Positions 1 to 5,355 of a stretch of DNA of 7,068 nucleotides are shown piece after piece (the first letter of the stretch is position 1; every line of letters begins with the position of its first letter). The stretch covers positions 1-7,068 of the forward strand of contig MNYA01000394.1 in the NCBI GenBank assembly GCA_001872985.1, in the 5' to 3' direction. The notes under the pieces were generated by a model that was not told the origin of the DNA, did not search any database, and worked only from the letters and a program-made list of their open reading frames with translations. Both the position numbers and the translations under genes were made by a program. Source of the stretch: a bacterium CG2_30_54_10 (GTDB lineage Bacteria > Muiribacteriota > Ozemobacteria > Ozemobacterales > Ozemobacteraceae).

Positions 1-163
1 TTCATCAGTGTTTACCCATCGTAGAAAAAATATTGGAGAAGCCAAAGTAGGCTTAACTAAGCACCATTCGCGCGTGCCCCCCTTTATTGAGAAGTTACGT
101 TGCCACCATCTTGGCGAATGCCTTTTTGGGGGAATGCACCCTTTGCTAGCTACGCATTCGGAG
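1..163. other. Non-coding stretch downstream of the EIIA gene
   Basis: No credible gene is visible here on either strand. Two weak inverted repeats are present. GAATGC at 132-137 pairs with GCATTC at 154-159, with a 16-base loop and no T-run after it. On the minus strand AAGCC (54-50) pairs with GGCTT (43-39) around a 6-base loop, and a run of six T follows about eight bases later (30-25). The second is a possible weak terminator for the EIIA transcript, but its stem is only five pairs and the T-run is displaced. The EIIA operon could instead continue beyond the window. Confidence 0.4.
25..54 (-). terminator. Weak candidate intrinsic terminator after the EIIA gene
   Basis: Read on the minus strand, AAGCC, a six-base loop and GGCTT form a five-pair stem. 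Eight bases follow, then six T. It lies about 110 bases past the EIIA stop codon, where a terminator could sit. The short stem and the gap before the T-run make this a weak call. Confidence 0.2.
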
Positions 164-577
164 TTACTTTTTCTTTCGAGCATGCTCTTCAAAGAAATCT
201 TTCAAATCAATTATTCCCCGGACCCCACCGCCATGGACTTTCCGGGCTAGGGTAAGCAGATCGAGGTTCTCCCGTTGGCTGAGGGCCTCCATGAGCATGG
301 GAAGATTAACCCCGGTCAGGATCCGGATCCAGTCGTGGGGAAGAAGCTCTGCGCAGATATTCGTCGCGCTTCCGCCGAGAACGTCGGTAAGAATCAGGCA
401 ACCGGAATCACGATAGAGAGAAGTGGCTTCCCGTGCCTTCTGACGAAGATTTTCGAGCGATTCGCGGGCGGAAAAGGTCACCGCGACAAGGTCTTTTTGT
501 TCACCCATGATCAGAGAGGCTGTTTCAACCAAGACTTCAGACATTCGGCCATGGGTAATTATGACGATTCCGATCAT
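164..577 (-). CDS. PTS EIIA component, mannose/fructose family (ManX-like)
   Basis: This is a 137-residue cytoplasmic phosphocarrier of the mannose-type PTS EIIA family. The N-terminus MIGIVIITHG carries the expected phospho-histidine (His9 here, equivalent to His10 of E. coli ManX). A DVLGGSATN segment near residue 70 matches the family's conserved D-x-x-GGS/T loop. In the family this histidine takes phosphate from HPr. Here EIIA stands alone, with no EIIB, EIIC or EIID domain in view, so a regulatory role as in PTS-Ntr-like systems is more likely than sugar import (inference). I start at the ATG at 577, not the one at 583: GGAGG at 589-585 lies seven bases from 577 but only one base from 583. 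The gene follows the HutP-like gene by two bases and is surely cotranscribed. The lysine-rich tail ends at a TAA codon. Confidence 0.88.
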   Translation of the reverse strand: MIGIVIITHGRMSEVLVETASLIMGEQKDLVAVTFSARESLENLRQKAREATSLYRDSGCLILTDVLGGSATNICAELLPHDWIRILTGVNLPMLMEALSQRENLDLLTLARKVHGGGVRGIIDLKDFFEEHARKKK

Positions 578-579
578 GG

Positions 580-1044
580 TCATTCCTCCAGGTAGTGATG
601 GAGCGTTCGGGAAACCGAGACTTCGTAATCGACATCCATGCCGGGGATACCCAGGGTGCCGAAGACTCCCATAGCGAGGTCGGACCCGTGAACCGCCAAC
701 CCGATCTTCACCCCTCCTCCTGCAACGGCCAGCAAAGGGCTGTCGAACGACCGCATGACGTCCTCGACCAAACGGGTTATTCCGTGCCGGTTGCGCGGGG
801 AAACCTCAAGGAGGCCGCTCTTCTCGGCGGCCCCGAAGGCATTTCGCAGAAGCTTGCTCTTCAGATTGTCGCCGTTTCCACCCGCGCGGGTTATCACAGC
901 CCTGATCTGCTTCTCCGCAAGATACGCAATCAAGGCGTCATCCAGGTCGTTGCTGATCATCGCGCAGACCATCGCCGTCTTTGCAAGCGAAACGCGGCCA
1001 TCCTGCAAAAGGAGGGTTTCAAAAAAAAGCTGCGATGGGTTCAT
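580..1044 (-). CDS. HutP-family protein (putative RNA-binding antiterminator)
   Basis: This is a 154-residue soluble protein, close to the 148 residues of Bacillus HutP. Matches to the family by eye are: the opening VSLAKTAMVCAMISND, like the usual VARAAIMxAIxD; IRAVITRAGG (48-56), like GIKAAVTEVGG; a helix ending EKSGLLE (74-80); GGGVKIGLAV (109-118); and MGVFGTLGIPG (125-135), like AVxxYGTIGxP. HutP binds NAG triplets in RNA with L-histidine and a metal and blocks terminator formation in hut mRNA. No hut gene is visible here. The family's HxxxH metal pair reads H87-GIT-R91, and the later GLEHE histidine looks like tyrosine (residue 140), so ligand or metal use may differ. I chose ATG 1044 because the frame's earlier ATG (1089) lies upstream of the -35 box, and GAGG sits eight bases before 1044. 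The family call is by motif resemblance only. Confidence 0.62.
   Translation of the reverse strand: MNPSQLFFETLLLQDGRVSLAKTAMVCAMISNDLDDALIAYLAEKQIRAVITRAGGNGDNLKSKLLRNAFGAAEKSGLLEVSPRNRHGITRLVEDVMRSFDSPLLAVAGGGVKIGLAVHGSDLAMGVFGTLGIPGMDVDYEVSVSRTLHHYLEE
585..589 (-). promoter_or_regulatory. Ribosome binding site that decides the EIIA start
   Basis: The minus strand reads GGAGG followed by A, ATG, ACC, ATG. The first ATG (583) is one base from the GGAGG and also overlaps the upstream stop codon. The second (577) is seven bases away, the normal distance. The second also gives the usual family N-terminus MIGIVI. Confidence 0.7.
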
Positions 1045-1056
1045 TATAAGTGCCTC

Positions 1057-1086
1057 ATTATAGGTGCGAAGAAAATTCCTTGTCAA
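1057..1086 (-). promoter_or_regulatory. Consensus sigma70 promoter for the HutP-like/EIIA pair
   Basis: On the minus strand a perfect TTGACA (1086-1081) is followed by an 18-base spacer and a perfect TATAAT (1062-1057). Transcription should begin near 1050, only about six bases before the ATG at 1044. The mRNA would then be almost leaderless and would lack the GAGG at 1056-1053. A second TATAATGA copy lies 14 bases downstream and includes the ATG itself. The promoter overlaps the first 15 codons of the longest open frame, which argues against a start at 1089. Confidence 0.7.
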
Positions 1087-1140
1087 CATAAGAAATAGCC
1101 CCGAATCCGCGACCGATAACGGAAACTGCTCGGGCGGGCA

Positions 1141-1219
1141 GAACCAGGGAGCCAGAGGCCAGAAGTCAGGAAGCAGAAGCCAGAAGTCAGAAACCAGAAA
1201 GCCAGGAATCAGAAGTCAG
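1141..1219. repeat. Degenerate heptamer array, CAG every seven bases on the plus strand
   Basis: Eleven units of roughly ARRYCAG run head to tail, for example AAGTCAG, AAGCCAG and AAACCAG. CAG triplets start at 1145, 1153, 1160, 1167, 1174, 1181, 1188, 1195, 1203, 1210 and 1217. Seven in a row (1153 to 1197) have exactly four-base spacers, and two units are eight bases long. The tract is almost purely purine plus C and has no coding character. Similar purine-rich heptamer tracts occur between genes in other bacteria, so it may be ordinary intergenic repeat DNA. Its spacing matches HutP-type RNA sites and it lies beside a HutP-like gene. Confidence 0.85.
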
Positions 1220-1290
1220 AATGAGAACGCCGGCGTCAACGGAACAACGTGTTGGTGGCCTATTCGCATGCTAATTCCATCGCTTATAAA

Positions 1291-1318
1291 ATTGTATTTC
1301 TGGTCGCAGCCATGTCAT
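1291..1318 (-). promoter_or_regulatory. Possible second, upstream promoter for block 2
   Basis: On the minus strand ATGACA (1318-1313) is followed by 16 bases and TACAAT (1296-1291); each box has one mismatch to consensus. The -35 box is formed by the edge of the neighbouring inverted repeat. A transcript from here would carry a leader of about 240 bases, including the complement of the heptamer array. It would also include the GAGG ribosome binding site that the strong promoter leaves out. This is a pattern match only. Confidence 0.25.
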
Positions 1319-1383
1319 TGCGAGTAGCGGCAGCGACGAAGCAATCCGGATCGGGAGGATTCCTTCGCTTCGCTCGCAATGAC
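1314..1383. repeat. 70-base palindromic intergenic repeat (GTCATTGCGAG type)
   Basis: The ends are a perfect 11-base inverted repeat, GTCATTGCGAG (1314-1324) and CTCGCAATGAC (1373-1383). Inside, GAAGCAATCC near 1339-1348 pairs with GGATTCCTTC with one mismatch, so almost the whole unit can fold into one long hairpin. It encodes nothing. This sequence type is a widespread small palindromic repeat in bacterial genomes, probably moved by an external transposase (general knowledge, not shown here). It lies between the block 1 terminator and block 2. Confidence 0.85.
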
Positions 1384-1414
1384 AAGTTTCCATCAGCCAG
1401 AATTCCTCACTATC

Positions 1415-1436
1415 AAAAAGTTCGCCCTAAGGGCGA
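1415..1436 (-). terminator. Intrinsic terminator of the pilin/prfB operon
   Basis: Read on the minus strand, TCGCCC (1436-1431), the loop TTA and GGGCGA form a six-pair GC-rich stem. ACTTTTTG follows directly, giving five T. The stem begins five bases after the stop codon of the large PilX-like gene. This is a textbook position and structure for ending the operon. Confidence 0.8.
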
Positions 1437-1441
1437 TACGT

Positions 1442-3214
1442 TCAATCAGAGCCGAGATCGCGCGACATCAGTAGCTGCTCTGAGACGTTGAAGCAGACAT
1501 TGTTTCCAGTCTGGCTTTTAAGGTTAGAGTCGTAATTGATGAAAACACGTTTGGGCATCATCAGGGGACCGTCTTCCTTTTCCTGGCGGTTGAGGTTCTC
1601 TACTACGAGGTTGCCGAGGATCGACAACCGCTGCCCGCCTTTGATGCTTTCCTTGGAGTAGACAGCGGACTCGATCTTTACCTGGTTCACCCCCGGAGCA
1701 AATGAAACCGCCCCGTTCAGCGCAACAAGTGAAAGAAAGCTTTTCGCGCTGTCGTGAACGATGTTGTCGGTGATGTAAATGTTGCCCTCAGTGACCACCA
1801 TGCCCTGACCTGAGATGCGGCCGCCGATGTAGACGTTCCCCTGGACGTAAACGATCCCCCAGACACTGGCCGGCTGGGAATACTTTCCCTTGAGAACCAA
1901 GTCGCCCTCGAAATATTCGTGGGAAAACTCCTTCGCGTTTTTCTTGATTCGCTCCAGTTGGAGAGGTTCGAGCTTGTTTGGATATCGTGAAACGAAATCG
2001 AACTTCGTGTTGATGGTATATGGATCCGAGCTCGGATAGGGCGTCTCAGTAATTCCCAGAACGTAGGGCTTCAGCTTCTGGTAGTAGCGAATGACCTCCC
2101 CCTCGTAATAGGTGTACTTGCTCAAATATGGATCGTGGATCTGATTGTTGCAGAAAAGATAACCGATCTCGGGCCGCTGGTGCGAGAAAATTGAGTTGTC
2201 CTCGAAATAATTTATGATATCATCCGCGGCAAAGAATGGAAGATAGACGTGAAGTCGGCCGTTGGTGCGGATCTTCCCCCAAAGGTAAGGGTGGAGATTT
2301 TGAATGGCGGTATCGACGAAATCCTTGATTTTAACGTCGGTAACCGCCATGACCAGCTTGCGGATGACCTTCAGAACCTTGACCTTCACATCCCCTTCGA
2401 AGCTTATCATGCTGACGGTGTTGGGCTCCCAGAAAAGGGTCTCCGCGCTGTTTCCCAGGGTTTCCTGGAAAGCCTCATTCGTCTTCTTGATTACATCGTC
2501 GATCATTTCTTTCAAGGATCTGACCACGCTCCAGTTACGGCATCGAAACTCGCCTTCCTTGATGTATTCGTCTCTCTTTCCGGAGATGAACAGCGTATAA
2601 TTCTCGGCGGGCGGAGTCAGATCGCTTACCTTGAGGTCACGGATCACCTCGATGCGCCTCGACGCACGCCTGAACGTCGCGGTCGAAACAAAGCGAAGGT
2701 TGCCGTTCCAGCCTCCGAGAGCCTTGTCGGCATAGGTGTCCCGGCTTTCCTTGCGATAGATCTTGAGCTGGGAAGGAACCTCTTCATATTCATCTATGTA
2801 GGTCTTGAAGGGGGTCTGCTTGAGGTTGTGAACCTCGATCACCACATCGACTTTTCCACCCTTGATCAGCTCACCGTCCGGGATCTCCACCTTCATCTGA
2901 AAATTCTCTGCTCGATCGATATCGAGAAGACTCAGGAACCGGTCATTGATCTCCCCATCATCGCTCAACAGCTTTTCGGAAAAAAGCTCCCTCAGCTTGA
3001 CCATGGCTTTTTCGACCCCAGCTTCCGCGAGGTAGTGGGCCACGATGCTGTCACCCTGGCGGGCAGTCTGCGCCCGCTCCTGAGTCATATAGCTGATGAA
3101 CATCGTCCCGAAAATATACAGCATTCCGACAACCGTCAGAAGCATGAACAGCGCACTCCCGCGGGAAACGGGCGGCCGAGGGGTTAAAATCATAATCGGG
3201 CGAAAATCATTCAT
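1442..3214 (-). CDS. Large PilX-like pilus assembly protein with beta-rich C-terminal region
   Basis: This 590-residue protein opens with a short basic segment, then a hydrophobic helix at about 20-43 preceded by Arg-Gly (R18-G19). It continues ERAQTARQGDSIVAHYLAEAGVEKAM, here split as TQERAQTARQ then YLAEAGVEKA. That is the PilX N-terminal pattern: one membrane helix followed by an amphipathic AEAG helix. The Glu5 of classical prepilins is absent. Residues 110-430 match nothing I recognise. Residues 436-540 form short alternating strands with Gly and Asn turns, such as GIVYVQGNVYIGG and GNIYITDN, typical of a beta-solenoid. The protein is therefore probably anchored in the inner membrane with a large extracytoplasmic domain, and may act in pilus assembly or adhesion. 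It is far longer than ordinary PilX (under about 200 residues). Its ATG overlaps the prfB stop as ATGA; no strong ribosome binding site is seen, which fits translational coupling. Confidence 0.7.
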   Translation of the reverse strand: MNDFRPIMILTPRPPVSRGSALFMLLTVVGMLYIFGTMFISYMTQERAQTARQGDSIVAHYLAEAGVEKAMVKLRELFSEKLLSDDGEINDRFLSLLDIDRAENFQMKVEIPDGELIKGGKVDVVIEVHNLKQTPFKTYIDEYEEVPSQLKIYRKESRDTYADKALGGWNGNLRFVSTATFRRASRRIEVIRDLKVSDLTPPAENYTLFISGKRDEYIKEGEFRCRNWSVVRSLKEMIDDVIKKTNEAFQETLGNSAETLFWEPNTVSMISFEGDVKVKVLKVIRKLVMAVTDVKIKDFVDTAIQNLHPYLWGKIRTNGRLHVYLPFFAADDIINYFEDNSIFSHQRPEIGYLFCNNQIHDPYLSKYTYYEGEVIRYYQKLKPYVLGITETPYPSSDPYTINTKFDFVSRYPNKLEPLQLERIKKNAKEFSHEYFEGDLVLKGKYSQPASVWGIVYVQGNVYIGGRISGQGMVVTEGNIYITDNIVHDSAKSFLSLVALNGAVSFAPGVNQVKIESAVYSKESIKGGQRLSILGNLVVENLNRQEKEDGPLMMPKRVFINYDSNLKSQTGNNVCFNVSEQLLMSRDLGSD

Positions 3215-4348
3215 TCAATTTCTTCGCTGTCTGCAACGCCGCGTGGCTTTTCCCCGGCGGCGTGCCATTTGAGATAGGCATTGATAAACCTGTCGATTTC
3301 ACCGTCCATGACGGATTGAACACCGCTGGTCTGCTCCCCTGTGCGGAGATCTTTTACAAGAGTGTAGGGGCAGAAAACGTAGGATCGGATCTGGCTTCCA
3401 AAGCCGATGTTCTTCAGCTCGCCCTGGATGTTTCTGACTTCTCTCTCGTGTGACTCCTTTTGCATCTTGTACAACTTGGCTTTCAGCATACTCATTGCAA
3501 CCGCGCGGTTCTGATGCTGGCTCCGCTCGATCTGGCAGGTGACCACGATTCCGCTTGGCTGGTGGGTGATCCGGACGGCGGAGCTGGTCTTGTTGACATG
3601 CTGTCCGCCGGCTCCCGAACTTCGGAAGAAATCGAGTTTGAGGTCATCGTCACGGATATCTACATCAACATTATCGGGAAGCACCGGTGTGATATCCACA
3701 GCGGAAAAGCTGGTGTGCCGACGTGCGTTGGCGTCGAACGGGGAGATGCGAACCAGGCGGTGAACGCCTTTTTCGCCCTTCAGATTGCCGTAGACGTAAC
3801 GTCCCTTGATCAGAAGAGTCGCCGCTTTGATTCCCTCTTCTTCTTCCTGGAGGTCGAGAACCTCGGCCTTGAAGCCGCTCCGATCGATCCAGCGCTGGTA
3901 CATTCGCAAAAGCATCGATGCCCAGTCGCACGATTCGGTTCCGCCTGCGCCCGGCTTGATCGACATGTAGCAGTCAGATTGGTCGTATTCTTCCGATAGA
4001 TATGTAGACAGTTCAATCTGTTCGATGCGTTTCTGCAGTGGTCCGAGCTGCATGCGCGAACTGGCAAACATCGCCAAGTCGCCTTCACTTTCAGAGAGTT
4101 CCATCAACTCGGCGGTATCGTTGAATTCACGGCTTAGAGCTTCGAACGAATCGGAGGCCTTGCGCATATCAGCGAGCGCCTGGGCAACATTCTGCGCTTT
4201 CGCGCGATCGCTCCAGAAGTTGGGGTTGAGGGTTTCCACATCAAGTTGTTTAATCTTGGCCCGCAGTTTGGGCAGGTCAAAGATGCCCCCCGATGCTGGA
4301 GAGCCGTGCCCGCATGTCGCGGATCTGTTCCTGGATTTCGTAGTCCAC
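3211..4348 (-). CDS. prfB: Peptide chain release factor 2, with programmed +1 frameshift
   Basis: RF2 recognises UGA and UAA stop codons and triggers peptide release on the ribosome. Translation starts at GTG 4348, six bases after AGGAGG (4360-4355). It runs 23 codons to an in-frame TGA (4279-4277), shifts forward one base at CTT-T, and continues to 3211, giving about 378 residues. E. coli RF2 has 365. Motifs are SPF at 202-204 (the RF2 anticodon tripeptide; RF1 has PAT/PVT) and SGAGGQHVNKT with GGQ at 247-249, the catalytic loop. The N-terminal segment VDYEIQEQIRDMRARL and the later WSDRAKAQ also match RF2. It sits between two pilin-like genes; the next gene overlaps its stop by four bases. 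The frame near 4239 begins at an internal GTG (Val37) and is not the true start. Confidence 0.97.
4277..4291 (-). promoter_or_regulatory. prfB programmed +1 frameshift site
   Basis: On the minus strand six G (4291-4286) form an internal Shine-Dalgarno-like element. CAT follows, then the slippery CTT, TGA and C. This matches the E. coli arrangement AGG GGG TAT CTT TGA C, including the three-base spacing. When RF2 is scarce the ribosome pauses at UGA and slips forward, making more RF2: an autoregulatory loop known in most bacteria. The UGA is codon 24 (codon 26 in E. coli). Confidence 0.95.
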
Positions 4349-4388
4349 GGGGTTCCTCCTGAGATAAAAAAACTAGTACTGCAGGCGG

Positions 4389-4850
4389 TCAGCGGGAAAC
4401 TCTGTTCACGCGTCGGATGGTCTCCTTCACGCCGTCGACTTCCCCTTCTGCCTGGATTTCAACAACCAATTCGGACTTCTGAATATCACGGGTGCTGATG
4501 CTAAAACTGGAAATGCCGTAAGAAGCGGTGTAGCTCCCGTTTATCTCACCGGGGAGTACAACATCTTCTATGAATGCGCGAGACAGAGTATTCCATTCAT
4601 AATTGTTCGCTTGTTCGAGAGCAATCATCGCCTCCGGATTTTGCCGCTGAAAAGTTTTCAGCTTGAGGAAAAAGTGCTGCAGGGCTGATCGGGCCATGAA
4701 ATAAGCCCGCCTTATCTTAACGGCACGCTGAAATCGTTGCCTGCTGTTGGACATTGTCCACGAAAGCGAAGCGATCCAGACGGCGAGGCAAAGGACAACG
4801 CTCATGACCACTGGAAGAGCGATTCCCCGGTCCGATCGGCCATATCTCAT
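4389..4850 (-). CDS. Small PilX/GspK-like minor pilin or pseudopilin
   Basis: This 153-residue protein begins MRYGRSDRGIALPVVMSVV. A basic leader ends in Arg-Gly, followed by a hydrophobic helix at about 9-31 and then a basic helical stretch (SRQRFQRAVKIRRAYFMARS). If cleaved after Gly9 the mature protein starts IALPV and lacks Glu5, as in GspK-type tip proteins. No conserved catalytic motif is seen. The C-terminal half (about 100-150) alternates strands such as YTASYGISSFSIST and SELVVEIQAEGEV, like a pilin globular domain. ATG 4850 overlaps the stop of the PilV-like gene as ATGA, with AAGG about seven bases upstream. It is probably a minor component that primes or caps a type IV pilus-like fibre. 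A very short member of an unnamed family is equally possible. Confidence 0.6.
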   Translation of the reverse strand: MRYGRSDRGIALPVVMSVVLCLAVWIASLSWTMSNSRQRFQRAVKIRRAYFMARSALQHFFLKLKTFQRQNPEAMIALEQANNYEWNTLSRAFIEDVVLPGEINGSYTASYGISSFSISTRDIQKSELVVEIQAEGEVDGVKETIRRVNRVSR

Positions 4851-5311
4851 AGATCGGCCTTGTATGCGACCAGATCGAGAGAGTGCCGGCTTTTGTCGCC
4901 CCAGACGCCCCGAAGGGTAAGCTTCTTCATTCCATCTTCAAGGCGCGTACGCTGCACTTTCCCAGAGGCGGGTTCGACGATCGCCGAAAACTCGACTGGA
5001 ACCAGCTCTACATTGAGGGAAAATTTGACCAGGCTTCGGCCAACCTCTACAGGGCGGAGATCGAGAGCATTTTTTTCGTCGCTGGCGAGCCGGCAGTTCT
5101 CGCTCACGCCGAGCGGAATTCGGCTGTAGGACTGCGCGAAAGCGACCTCCATCTTTTCTTCGAGAATGTTCATCACCTGGTGGTAATCGCCCAGGCTGTC
5201 ACTTCCCCGAAGGTATTCGATCAAAAACATGCCGAGAGGCAGCAGCAGCGTTGACAAAATCGTAAACGCTATCAGCACTTCCAGGAGGGTGATGCCGCCG
5301 TGTCTATGCAT
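4847..5311 (-). CDS. Type IV prepilin, PilV/GspI-like minor pilin
   Basis: The protein has a textbook class III signal: the short basic leader MHRHGG, then ITLLEVLIAFTILSTLLLP. Prepilin peptidase (PilD) should cut after Gly6, leaving Ile1 and the conserved Glu5 that lets subunits pack in a fibre. The hydrophobic helix is followed by ILEEKMEVAFAQ, typical of PilV/GspI, and a globular domain of about 100 residues. From ATG 5311 it is 154 residues. The same frame could start at GTG 5347 with 12 extra residues. I prefer 5311 because it gives a normal six-residue leader and has AAGGA 11 bases upstream, though the GTG also has an AAGGGG nearby. It follows the radical SAM gene by 44 bases. The C-terminus overlaps the next pilin-like gene. 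Confidence 0.82.
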   Translation of the reverse strand: MHRHGGITLLEVLIAFTILSTLLLPLGMFLIEYLRGSDSLGDYHQVMNILEEKMEVAFAQSYSRIPLGVSENCRLASDEKNALDLRPVEVGRSLVKFSLNVELVPVEFSAIVEPASGKVQRTRLEDGMKKLTLRGVWGDKSRHSLDLVAYKADL

Positions 5312-5355
5312 ATCGATATCAGTCCTTCGAGCATCAGCATACCACACTTACCCCT

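Noticed and set aside
164..583. EIIA start at the ATG at 583
   Set aside because: GGAGG is only one base away; the ATG at 577 has the proper spacing and the family's N-terminus.
580..1089. HutP-like start at the ATG at 1089
   Set aside because: It lies upstream of the -35 box of the consensus promoter and has no ribosome binding site.
595..1098. 167-codon open frame on the plus strand
   Set aside because: Antisense to the HutP-like gene, with no recognisable motif or ribosome binding site.
1141..1219. CRISPR array
   Set aside because: Units are only 7-8 bases, degenerate and without spacers of constant length; no cas genes are near.
2249..3187. 312-codon open frame on the plus strand
   Set aside because: It lies wholly antisense to the large PilX-like gene and its translation shows no family motif; a shadow of the real gene's codon use.
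3460..3999. 179-codon open frame on the plus strand
   Set aside because: Antisense to prfB, which is certain from its SPF and GGQ motifs.
4366..4380. Terminator before prfB (T7 run on the minus strand)
   Set aside because: No stable stem precedes the T-run. The overlapping short palindromes CTGCAG, AGTACT and ACTAGT are too small to act as a hairpin.
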